A DNA stretch of 7,667 nt from CAWUJK01 sp964586815. Lineage in GTDB: Bacteria > Patescibacteriota > Gracilibacteria > BD1-5 > UBA6164. The stretch is from contig CAZPIB010000045.1 in assembly GCA_964586815.1 (NCBI GenBank), positions 1 to 7,667 of the forward strand, read 5' to 3'. Made by a program: the position numbers and the translations under genes. The notes beneath the pieces are model-generated. The model did no database searches. It had not been told where the DNA came from and saw only the letters and a program-made list of their open reading frames with translations. Shown here piece after piece: positions 1 to 6,576 of this stretch (position 1 is the stretch's first letter; each line of letters starts with the position of its first letter).

Positions 1-112
1 TAATAATATTTTCTATATTATTTTCTTTTAAATATTCATAGATTTCTATAAAAATATCAGAAAATATTTCAGATTTCAATTCTATTCCTATAAAATGTGA
101 AGTTGTTTTCAT
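1..112 (-). CDS. Possible 2H-phosphoesterase (2'-5' RNA ligase-like), N-terminus only
   Basis: Partial gene: 37 codons are visible from ATG at 112-110, and the rest lies beyond the left edge. The protein starts MKTTSHFIGIELKSEIF and continues with an acidic, Ile/Phe-rich helix. The short beta strand (HFIGIEL) followed by a helix is what the N-terminus of LigT/2'-5' RNA ligase-like 2H phosphoesterases looks like, but neither catalytic HxT motif is inside the window, so this is a tentative call by resemblance. The start lies 3 nt after the stop of the upstream frame (116-118), so the two are probably co-transcribed. There is no TGA in the visible part. A weak AGG sits 3 nt before the ATG, too close for a normal ribosome binding site. 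Confidence 0.35.
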   Translation of the reverse strand, partial: MKTTSHFIGIELKSEIFSDIFIEIYEYLKENNIENII

Positions 113-115
113 AGC

Positions 116-899
116 CTATATTTCATTATTTATTAAAATATTTAATCTATTTATTGCTTCTTCTATATTATTTTGTACTAAAGTGGTAGGTTGTGTAGAA
201 GAATTTCTGAAAAATTCTATAAAATTTAAAATAATTATAAGCAAACTAGTTGTTTTTCCAAAAGTTTCTCATATTTTTGCATAGGTGTGAGGAGTCTAAT
301 TCCTCAATGTTTTCTTTTAATGTTTTATAATTAAAATTTCACTTTTCAAAAATATAACTTCAATCTGAATTTAAATCAAAAGATAAATATCAATCTCTTC
401 ATAATATTTGTTCTGTCTTAAATACATCTTCATAAAAACTTTTATTTATATTATCAGGTAAGTTGTCTCAAAATATTTGTAAAAATTTCTGAGTAAATTC
501 TCAATCTATTATAAAATTACCTGTTTTATGTAATAATTCTGATAAAATATTTTTTAGAGAAAAATAAGCATGTTCTAAACTTGATAATTCTAAACCTTCT
601 AATTTTAATTTTTTTGAAAAATCTAAATTATCTTGAATACTAGTATAGTCTTGAATTGATTTTTTTCAGTCTATTTCAGATTTTTTATAAAAAAAATATA
701 AATTATCTATTTCATTTTCTTCTAAGTCTAATATTTCTTTACAGATAAAATCAAAATTAAATCTACTTACAAATAAAGATTTTTCTTCTAATAATTTTTT
801 AATAATTTTTATTTTTATTATTTTCCATTTATAGTATTTAGAAAAATCTTTAAAATTATTAACTATTGCTAGATTAAATATTCTTTGATATTTTTTCAT
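116..899 (-). pseudogene. Unrecognised protein, apparently frameshifted
   Basis: I do not recognise this protein. An upstream frame runs from ATG at 899 (MKKYQRIFNLAIVNNF) to a TAG at 246-248. It is Lys/Ile/Phe-rich, mostly helical by composition, and carries several TGA codons that read well as Gly (for example GRDGY and NSDGSY around 360-395). Near 296 the better-looking reading moves to another frame, which is open from 295 to the TAG at 116-118 and encodes PHTYAKIGETFGKTTSLL followed by a hydrophobic helix and a polar C-terminus. Skipping one base (G at 296) joins the two into about 260 residues ending 3 nt before the next start, which looks like a natural gene end. It may therefore be a decaying gene or a sequencing indel. 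The start codon lies exactly where ileS homology ends, so the true N-terminus may be missing. Confidence 0.5.
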
Positions 900-1281
900 C
901 AACATACCCAAAAACATTAGCTCTACATTCTTCATTAAAGCCATGAACTCACATTTTTTCAATATCTTCTTTTCATTTAAGTCCCAATTTTTTCTCAACA
1001 ATATTTTCAATAGGCAATCCATGAGTATCCCAACCAAATTTTCTACTCACTTTTTTTCAAAGCATAGTTTGGTATCTAGGAATTACATCCTTGATTGTTC
1101 CAGCCAATATATGACCATAATGTGGAGTACCAGTAGCAAATGGAGGCCCATCATAAAAATTAAACTCCTCGCACCCGGGTCTATCCATACTCTCCTCAAA
1201 TATTTTCTCCTTGTTCCAGAATTCTAGAACCTTCTCCTCCAGTTTTGGGAAAGATTGTTTTGGGTTTACTTTTTTGTACAT
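874..1281 (-). pseudogene. ileS: Isoleucyl-tRNA synthetase, 5' fragment
   Basis: Isoleucyl-tRNA synthetase charges tRNA-Ile in the cytoplasm and is essential. The 135-codon frame from ATG 1281 carries the family N-terminus: YDGPPFATGTPHYGH with the class I HIGH-equivalent HYGH at residues 54-57, IKDVIPRYQTM, and FGWDTHGLPIE at 82-92. It continues through EECRANVFGYVDE (to residue 129). The expected continuation, a Trp followed by ERIGRWVD-type sequence, is absent: six unrelated codons lead to TAA at 874-876, and none of the remaining frames resumes the family. Full-length enzymes are around 900-1100 residues, so the editing domain, KMSKS loop and anticodon domain are missing. Three in-frame TGAs (residues 75, 103, 111) fall on Gly positions, so the fragment comes from a code-25 genome. 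It starts 4 nt after the SemiSWEET stop and lies behind a putative Ile T-box. It could be a deletion remnant, a duplicated 5' end or an assembly join. Confidence 0.93.
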
Positions 1282-1285
1282 AGGG

Positions 1286-1546
1286 TTATTTATATTTTAT
1301 TTTGTAAATTAATATAGTTCAAGCTAATAAAAATGTAATAAAATTTGCAATTATTATTGGCCAAGACATTACTAATATTCAGTATATAAACCACATTAAT
1401 ACTCAAAATACAAATAAAATGTACATTGGTAAAGATAATGCTTTAGTGTCTTTTGTTTTTATAGTTTTTATTGCTTGTGGTAAAAATGATGCAGTAGTTC
1501 AAAAAGCTGCAATAAAACCCACACCTTCTATAATTATTTCTTTCAT
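1286..1546 (-). CDS. SemiSWEET / PQ-loop small transporter
   Basis: An 86-residue membrane protein of the SemiSWEET (MtN3/saliva, PQ-loop) family. Three hydrophobic segments lie at about residues 4-24, 38-58 and 62-81. The family signature FLPQAIKTIKTKDTKALSLPMY (given in two parts: PQ motif at 23-24, SLPMY at 38-42) is clear. W52 in helix 2 and N68 in helix 3 have the 16-residue spacing of the pocket Trp/Asn pair known from a bacterial SemiSWEET structure. Such proteins work as homodimers in the inner membrane and move small sugars down a gradient; related PQ-loop proteins move amino acids. Two TGA codons are read as Gly (residues 16, 48), and two more at 56 and 76. The gene is the first behind the putative Ile T-box and is followed after 4 nt by ileS, so isoleucine transport is a possible alternative to sugar. 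Start chosen at the only upstream ATG; no Shine-Dalgarno sequence. Confidence 0.85.
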
Positions 1547-1560
1547 TACTTTTTTTTAAA

Positions 1561-1598
1561 AAATAAAAACATAAAAATAATAATATTTTTATGCTTTC
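1561..1598 (-). terminator. Conditional intrinsic terminator of the T-box leader
   Basis: Minus-strand stem CAUAAAAAUA / UAUUUUUAUG (1593-1584 with 1579-1570) with a 4-nt loop, followed by UUUUUAUUU. The stem extends with G-U and A-U pairs through GAAAG (1598-1594) and UUUUU (1569-1565), which consumes the 3' strand of the antiterminator. It stands between the leader and the SemiSWEET start. Confidence 0.7.
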
Positions 1599-1717
1599 GG
1601 TCCCAAATAGGGAAGTTACCACCTAAAGCTGTACTTGATTTGATTTGTGAGGTTCTTACTAAAAAATAGCTCTTCCTCTAAGCTTGTTAGTTGATAGCTA
1701 ACTCAAATGCCTTTTAA
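1561..1717 (-). promoter_or_regulatory. Putative isoleucine T-box riboswitch (ultrashort Stem I type)
   Basis: Seen on the minus strand, 5' to 3': a hairpin GUUAG-CUAUCAA-CUAAC (1702-1686) whose loop presents AUC followed by A, as an Ile specifier would be; then a second hairpin AGCUU/GAGCU with loop AGAGGAA whose GAGG can pair with CCUC downstream (a Stem IIA/B-like pseudoknot). Next comes CUUUAGG (1628-1622), a bulge UGGUAACU, UCCC-loop-GGGA, and CCGAAAG (1600-1594). This is the T-box antiterminator layout, helix A1, bulge with UGGN, helix A2, with UGGU matching an ACCA tRNA end. The GAAAG of A1 can instead extend the terminator stem below it, so the two states exclude each other. The downstream operon includes ileS, which agrees with the AUC specifier. 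Departures from consensus: UGGUAAC instead of UGGNACC and an 8-nt bulge. Mechanism inferred: uncharged tRNA-Ile lets transcription continue. Confidence 0.68.
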
Positions 1718-1724
1718 CTTAATT

Positions 1725-1752
1725 ATTATATTAAAAAATATATTTTTGCAAA
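1725..1752 (-). promoter_or_regulatory. Sigma70-type promoter for the T-box operon
   Basis: On the minus strand a perfect TATAAT (1730-1725) is preceded by TTTGCA (1752-1747) with a 16-nt spacer. The -35 box begins just beyond the rsmG stop codon. The predicted start near 1717 puts the whole structured leader inside the transcript. Confidence 0.6.
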
Positions 1753-1758
1753 CTTTTT

Positions 1759-2454
1759 TTAAAGTGGTTTAATTATTGGAATTCAAATTTTTCTTGGGTA
1801 TTTTTGATGAGTTTTTTGTCATTTTTCTATAAAAACTATCACTCTTTTCTGTCATTCTAATTCATAATTTTTTACTTTTAAAATTTTTGAGTGTAGTTTT
1901 CAAAGAGCTTTTTTTATTGATTTAAGTTCTTGTTTATCTTCTAGTTTATATGCACAAAAAATTCAACCTACTTTTAAAAGAGGAATAACATATTCAAGTA
2001 ATACTGGAAAAAATGCTGTAGCTCTGCTTACCACAAAATCAAAAGTTTCTCTATGTTTTTCATCTTTTCATATTTCTTCAGCTCTTCAATGAATTGTTAT
2101 AATATTTTTTAATCATAATTCAGAAGCAAAATTTTCTATGGCTTTTAATTTTTTTCAAACACTATCTATTCAAACAAAATTACAATCTGGATTTGTAATA
2201 GCTAAAGGAATTAGAGGAAAACCTCAACCAGTTCCCATGTCTGCTACTTTTCATTCAAGTTTTATAAAAATATTTAAAAAAACAGAATCTATAAAATGTT
2301 TATTTATTATTCACTTCTTATCTCTTATTGCTGAAAGATTTATTTGTGAATTTTTTTCTATAAAAATTTCAAGAAATTTTTCAAATTTCTCTATTTCATC
2401 TGTATCTAATTCCATTTTATTCTCTGAGAATAGTTTCTTAATTTGATTTTGCAT
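1759..2454 (-). CDS. rsmG: 16S rRNA (guanine527-N7)-methyltransferase RsmG
   Basis: RsmG (GidB) uses S-adenosylmethionine to methylate N7 of G527 in the 530 loop of 16S rRNA, a conserved modification in the small subunit whose loss is linked to streptomycin resistance. The 231-residue product matches the usual length. It has KHFIDS at residues 52-57, the SAM-binding motif I VADMGTGGGFP at 70-80, an acidic strand end in NFVGID, the family VVSRA motif, and a C-terminal strand ending in the KYPRKIGIPIIKPL-type tail typical of the family. Many glycines, including the second of the GTGGGF loop, are TGA. Start at ATG 2454: there is no in-frame upstream alternative that keeps the short divergent spacer to murG. 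The leader is AT-rich without a Shine-Dalgarno sequence. Downstream the T-box operon has its own promoter, but no terminator separates them, so some read-through is possible. Confidence 0.95.
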
Positions 2455-2518
2455 TTTTTTCTTTATTTTTTTATAATTTTAAGTATTATACTTTTAAATA
2501 TTATTTATCAATTTTTTT
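2455..2518. promoter_or_regulatory. Divergent promoter region between rsmG and murG
   Basis: 64 bp of nearly pure A/T. Minus strand: TTGATA (2511-2506), 15-nt spacer, TATAAT (2490-2485), giving a short rsmG leader. Plus strand: TATAAT at 2472-2477 with only a weak TTGCAT 17 nt upstream, overlapping the rsmG start codon; TATACT at 2487-2492 is an alternative. A 13-nt palindrome AAGTATTATACTT (2481-2493) covers the minus -10 box. Individual boxes are uncertain in such AT-rich sequence. Confidence 0.4.
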
Positions 2519-3556
2519 ATGCTAAAAAAAACTATAGCCTTAACAGGAGGTTCAACTGGTTGACATGTATTTCCTTTACAAGCATTATATAATTACTTGG
2601 AAGATACAAATGATTATAATTTTTTATGGTTTGGTGAGCAAAATAATTTAGAGGAAGAAATTTCAAAAAAATCTTGAATAGCATTTTATGATATAAGTGC
2701 AGGAAAACTTAGAAGATATTTTGATTATAGGAATTTATATGAGCCTTTTAAAAATCTAACAGGAATAGTTGAGAGTTTATTTTTTATAAAAAAACATAAA
2801 ATTGATATAGTTTTTTCTAAATGATGATATGTGTCTTTGCCTATGGCTATTTGAGCAAAAATAATGAGAAAAAAACTTTTTGTACATGAATCAGATACTG
2901 TTTCAGGGCTTTCAAATAAAATAGTTTCTAAATTAGCAGACAAAGTTTTTTATAGTTTTGATAATGAGAATATAGATAATATAAAACATATTCTTGCATG
3001 ACAAATTTTAAACCCGGAACTTTTAGATTGACTTAATAATCTTATTGTACTAGAAAACACAAGGCAAAAAATTTTAGTTACTTGAGGCTCTCAAGGATCA
3101 ACAGCAATATTTGAATCTCTACTTAAAATATTACCAGAGCTTGACTTTATTGATTTTACAATACTTCTTTGAGAAAAAAATAGACATTTAAAAGAAGTTT
3201 TTGATAAATTTAGTTATGTAAAAGTTTTTGATTTTGTAAGTCAAAAAGATTTATGAAATATTTTAAAAAATACAGATTTGGCAATTTCTAGAGCTTGAGC
3301 AACATCTCTTTGGGAACAAAATATTTTTGGTGTACATTCTATAATTATTCCTCTTCCAAATTCTGCTTGAAATCATCAAGAATTAAATGCTAAATATTTT
3401 AGTAAAAAATTTGAAAGTGATATTTTAAAACAAGATGATAATTTAAGTTTTAATTTAAAAAATAAGTTACTTAAATATAAAAATCTTAGAAAAGCAGGGC
3501 TAAATTTAGATAATTTCTTTTGATCATTAAAAATTATAAAAGCAAATATGAAATAG
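2519..3556 (+). CDS. murG: UDP-GlcNAc:lipid I N-acetylglucosamine transferase MurG
   Basis: MurG adds GlcNAc from UDP-GlcNAc to lipid I on the inner face of the cytoplasmic membrane, making lipid II for peptidoglycan. The 345-residue protein has the full GT-B set: GGSTGGHVFP at residues 10-19, SKGGYVSLP from 100, HESD at 123-126, the interdomain VTGGSQGS at 187-194, the UDP-GlcNAc site SRAGATSLWEQ at 257-267, and NHQELNA at 285-291. Length is normal (about 350). Thirteen of 24 glycines are encoded by TGA, including catalytic-loop residues, which makes this gene good proof of code 25. The second codon of the HESD context is followed by Thr rather than the common Ala/Val, a mild variant. It starts at ATG 2519 without a Shine-Dalgarno sequence and is monocistronic: a terminator begins at its last codons. 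Its presence indicates that the cell builds its own wall. Confidence 0.98.
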
Positions 3557-3580
3557 AGAAAAATTATCTCTATTTTTTTT
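3551..3580 (+). terminator. Intrinsic terminator of murG
   Basis: A 9-bp stem AAATAGAGA / TCTCTATTT (3551-3559 with 3567-3575), 7-nt loop, then a T-run to 3580. The murG stop codon TAG lies inside the 5' arm. Confidence 0.85.
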
Positions 3581-3607
3581 GACTTTAAAAATATAATATG
3601 ATATTAT
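3579..3607 (+). promoter_or_regulatory. Promoter for the VTC-domain gene
   Basis: TTGACT (3579-3584), 17-nt spacer, TATTAT (3602-3607): the best -35/-10 pair in the window. Its -35 box overlaps the T-run of the murG terminator. The predicted start near 3614 leaves a leader of about 57 nt, rich in A/T, in which I see no structure or Shine-Dalgarno sequence. Confidence 0.6.
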
Positions 3608-3670
3608 TAAAATATAAGCAGGTAACACTACTATTATTATAAAAATATTTAATTAACAATAAAAACACAA

Positions 3671-4546
3671 ATGAGCAATTTAATATTTAAAGAACCAATT
3701 AAAAAATTTGATAAATTAAGTCTTACAGAATTAAATTCTACAGCATCTTTTTTAAAAAGAATTGATACAAAATTTCTTTTAACTATTTCTCAATTTAAAG
3801 AAATATTACTTGATATGAAAGATGATTTCAGAGTTCTTGAAATTGCAGGACAAAGAATGTTTAAATATGATAATATTTATATGGATTCTAAAGATTATAT
3901 ATTTTATAATGATCATCAAAATGGTGTAAATCCTAGAACAAAAATCAGAACTAGATTATATAAAGATTCTAATTTAGCATTTTTTGAATATAAACATAAA
4001 CAAGATTGAGTAACTCAAAAATTCAGATATGAATTTCCTATGGAAGAACATTGAATTATGACAATATGAAAAAAAAGATTTTTTGAAGGAGTTTGGCAAT
4101 CTCTTCATAATGGTAAAAAATCTGAAAATTTGACTCCATCTATTAGAACTAGTTATGATAGAATTACTCTTGTTTCAAAAAATTGAGAAGAAAGAATGAC
4201 TATTGATTATAATATAAAAACAAAAAATTTAAGAAGAAAAAATGGAAAAATAGTAGATTTAAAAAATCTAGTAATTATTGAAAGTAAAACTCTTAAAAAA
4301 GATGCTATTGCAATTTCTATTATGAAAAAACATAATATAAAACAAGCAAAAGCTTGCAGTAAATACTCTCTTTGAGTTGTATATGCTGGATTGGCTCAAA
4401 AATATGATCATTTTATTGATACAATGGAAGAAATAAAAAGAATAAGACTTGATACACTTAGAAATAGAAACAGAAAACAGAATATTAAATCTTTTAAACA
4501 ACATAAGCAATTAGCAAAAAAATCATTAAATATTATTTTAAAATAA
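3671..4546 (+). CDS. VTC-domain protein, polyphosphate polymerase-like
   Basis: The 291-residue protein resembles the VTC domain of the CYTH/triphosphate tunnel superfamily, whose yeast member Vtc4 makes polyphosphate from ATP. Basic and acidic residues expected on the tunnel wall are present in order: RIDTKFLL with K34, PRTKIRTRLY with R89/R93/R95, FEYKHK with E106/K108/K110, a Tyr-Asp-Arg stretch (SYDR), and VIIESKTL with E204 and K206, the likely metal-binding glutamate. No transmembrane segment or SPX domain is visible, so it should be a soluble stand-alone catalytic domain. The last ~50 residues are very basic and helical. TGA is Gly in QDGVTQ, EEHGIM and TIGKKR. It has its own promoter and terminator, so its neighbours say nothing about its job. 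Bacterial VTC proteins are poorly characterised; polyphosphate synthesis is inferred from the fold, and another CYTH-type phosphatase activity is possible. Confidence 0.83.
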
Positions 4547-4573
4547 TAAATCACATAGATTTATTATTTTTTT
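4542..4573 (+). terminator. Intrinsic terminator of the VTC-domain gene
   Basis: A perfect 11-bp stem AATAATAAATC / GATTTATTATT (4542-4552 with 4558-4568), 5-nt loop ACATA, then a T-run to 4573. As in murG, the stop codon TAA (4544-4546) is part of the stem. Confidence 0.8.
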
Positions 4574-4599
4574 GTAATTTTTTTATTATTAATTATAAT
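4572..4599 (+). promoter_or_regulatory. Candidate promoter for hflX-rsmE
   Basis: TTGTAA (4572-4577), 16-nt spacer, perfect TATAAT (4594-4599). It abuts the upstream terminator in the same way as the VTC promoter abuts the murG terminator. Predicted leader about 29 nt, purely A/T, without a Shine-Dalgarno sequence. Confidence 0.45.
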
Positions 4600-4634
4600 A
4601 TAAATATATTATAAAAATAAAAATAATAAAAAAA

Positions 4635-5804
4635 ATGAGTAGACAAAAATCAGAGAGAGAATTAGAGCAAATACAAACAAATCTTGAGTATAATGAAAAT
4701 GAGCTTAGGGTTTTTGTAGCTGATATTTTACCAAAAGATTATGAAATAAGAAAAACAATGGAGGATAGAATGAAAGAACTTGAAAATCTTGTAAATACTT
4801 ATGGTGGAGTTGTAATTGTAAGACATATTCAAAATAAAGCTGTTGCTAATTATAATACTTTTATTTGAGAATGAAGACTAGATGAAATTATTGAAGAAAT
4901 GCAGGAACAAAATGCAAGTATTTTAATTCTTTGAAATATTTTAAAACCAAGACAAATTTATACAATTAATGAAAAATTAAAACCAATTTGAGCAAAAGCT
5001 CGGGATAGGATTGATCTAATATTAAAGATATTTGAAAGAAATGCACTTAGTAAAGAATCAAAATTACAAATAGAATTAGCATCAATAAAACATATGTGAC
5101 CAAGAATTTTTGATATGTGAATGGAGCTTTGAAAACAATGATGAAAATGAAAGTGAGAAACAAATACAGAAATAATGAAAAGACATTTAACTAAAAGAGA
5201 AAAACATATAAAAAATGAGCTTGAACATTTTTCAAAAGTAAGAATTCAACATAGACAAAGTAGGTCAAGAAAGGGAATTAAAACTGTTTGAGTTGTTGGA
5301 TATACAAATGCTTGAAAATCTACACTTACAAATGTTTTGACAAAAAAGTGAGTTTTAGAAGAAGATAAGCTTTTTGCAACCTTAGGTACTTCGGTAGGAA
5401 AAATGTTTATTCCAGCTACTTATGATAATATTACAAATAAATATATTTCACCAAAAGAAGTTTTGATAAATGATACTATTTGATTTATTAGAGAATTGCC
5501 ACCAAAATTAATTGATGCTTTTAAATCTACATTAGAAGACTCTATTGAATCAAATTTATTATTACATATAATTGATGCATCAGATCCGAAGCTTGATATA
5601 AAAATAAAAGTTGTTGAAGAAATTTTAGAAAATATTTGAGCAAATCAAAATAGAATTAATGTTTTTAATAAAATTGATTGAGTTAAAAATTTAGAACAAT
5701 TAAAAGAAAAATATTCAAAACTTAATCCAGTTTTTATTTCTGCTTGAGAAAAAATTTGAATTGCAGAGTTAAAAAATATTATTATAGAAAATTTAAATAA
5801 ATAA
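4635..5804 (+). CDS. hflX: Ribosome-associated GTPase HflX
   Basis: HflX is a GTPase that binds 50S and 70S ribosomes and splits stalled or hibernating ribosomes. The 389-residue protein has the family order. The N-terminal domain carries TFIGEGRLDEI near 76-86, FERNALSKESKLQIELA and a helical linker with GKGKGETNTE in the place of the usual GPGETQLE. The G domain has G1 GYTNAGKST at 222-230, G3 DTIGF at 280-284, G4 NKID at 345-348 and G5 SAG at 369-371. Gly in G1 and G3 is TGA. Between G1 and G3 the usual FATLDPTTR switch I is FATLGTSVGKMF, so the conserved threonine pair and arginine are not obvious; this may alter GTP hydrolysis. Start at ATG 4635, the first in frame after the candidate promoter. 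rsmE follows 4 nt after the stop, so they form an operon. Confidence 0.96.
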
Positions 5805-5808
5805 AATT

Positions 5809-6537
5809 ATGCATAGAATATTTATTGAAAATCTTGAAACTACAAATTTTAATTTTACTTTAACTAATAAAGATTTAATAAAACAATTTTTAAAAGTTTT
5901 AAGAAGTGAAGTTTGAAATAAGTTTATTTTTTTTAATGGTGAAGATTTTATTGATTATATTTTTGAAATAAAAAAAATATATAAAAAAGAAATTGAATTT
6001 GAGCAAGTAGGAAGAATAGAAAAAAATAATCAAAATAAATTAGAGATAAATTTATTCCAAGCTTTACCAAATAAAATTGATAAAATAGAATCTATTATAA
6101 AAAACTGAACTCAAATATGAATAAGTAATTTTTTATTTTTTAAAGCAGAAAGAAGTCAAAAATTAAATATATCTGATAAAAAAATAGAGAGATTTAAAAA
6201 AATTATCTTAGAAGCAACTGAGCTTTGTGGAAGAAATATTATTCCAAATATTATTTTTTGAAATAAAATAGATTTTAATAATCTTGAATGAAAAAATATC
6301 TTTATGCATACAAAAAATAAAAATTCTAAATTATTAAAAGATATAAAAATAGAAAATAATGAAAATATAAATTTATTTATATGACCAGAATGAGGTTTTA
6401 ATGAAGATGAAATTTGGAAATTTGAAAGAAATAACTGTGAAATAGGTTTTTTATGAGATAATGTTCTCAGAACTGAATTAGCCTGAATTAGTTGTGTATT
6501 TTATTTAATACAAAATAACTTAAATATAAATAACTAA
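5809..6537 (+). CDS. rsmE: 16S rRNA (uracil1498-N3)-methyltransferase RsmE
   Basis: RsmE is a SPOUT-fold enzyme that methylates N3 of U1498 in helix 44 of 16S rRNA using S-adenosylmethionine. The 242-residue length fits. The N-terminal PUA-like part starts MHRIFIENL and has FFNGEDFIDYIFEI. Family landmarks follow: FQALPNKIDKIESIIKNGTQIGI (from the QALPK-type motif), the ERSQK motif near residue 122, ATELCGRN (equivalent to EQSGR), GPEGGF at 192-197, and LRTELA at 220-225, the knot segment usually written LRTETA. Both Gly codons flanking Pro-Glu in GPEGGF are TGA. Translation is likely coupled to hflX, whose stop lies 4 nt upstream. This is the second 16S methyltransferase of the window besides rsmG. 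Confidence 0.94.
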
Positions 6538-6543
6538 AGTATT

Positions 6544-6570
6544 TTGATAGAAAATTTATTACTTTATAAT
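6544..6570 (+). promoter_or_regulatory. Candidate promoter for apt, giving a leaderless transcript
   Basis: TTGATA (6544-6549), 15-nt spacer, perfect TATAAT (6565-6570) inside the 39-nt gap after rsmE. The -10 box ends only 6 nt before the apt ATG, so a transcript started here would begin at or next to the start codon. apt may also be read from the hflX-rsmE transcript. Confidence 0.45.
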
Positions 6571-6576
6571 AAAATT

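Noticed and set aside
225..265. GETFGKTT in the second frame of the unrecognised gene, reminiscent of a Walker A motif
   Set aside because: Only three residues separate Gly from GKT instead of four, and no Walker B follows; not a P-loop on this evidence.
290..300. Programmed ribosomal frameshift joining the two frames of the unrecognised gene
   Set aside because: No slippery heptamer, CTTTGA-like +1 site or stimulatory hairpin was seen; mutation or sequence error is simpler.
943..1227. Open frame of 94 codons on the plus strand
   Set aside because: It is antisense to the ileS fragment, whose protein matches a known family; the plus-strand translation has no recognisable features.
1594..1717. 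RNase P, tmRNA or 6S RNA as alternatives for the structured RNA
   Set aside because: CAAATAGGG on the plus strand recalls a piece of RNase P, but the paired core elements are missing; there is no tRNA-like end or tag frame for tmRNA, and no long rod with a central bubble for 6S. The T-box parts fit better and in the right order.
2138..2446. Open frame of 102 codons on the plus strand
   Set aside because: Antisense to rsmG, which carries all family motifs when TGA is read as Gly.
2725..2943. Open frame of 72 codons on the minus strand
   Set aside because: Antisense to murG.
2519..3556. Several broken genes caused by many stops in murG
   Set aside because: All the interruptions are TGA at Gly positions, so the gene is intact under code 25.
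4268..4510. Open frame of 80 codons on the minus strand, Phe/Ser-rich and membrane-like
   Set aside because: Antisense to the VTC-domain gene; the hydrophobicity is the mirror of Lys-rich codons.
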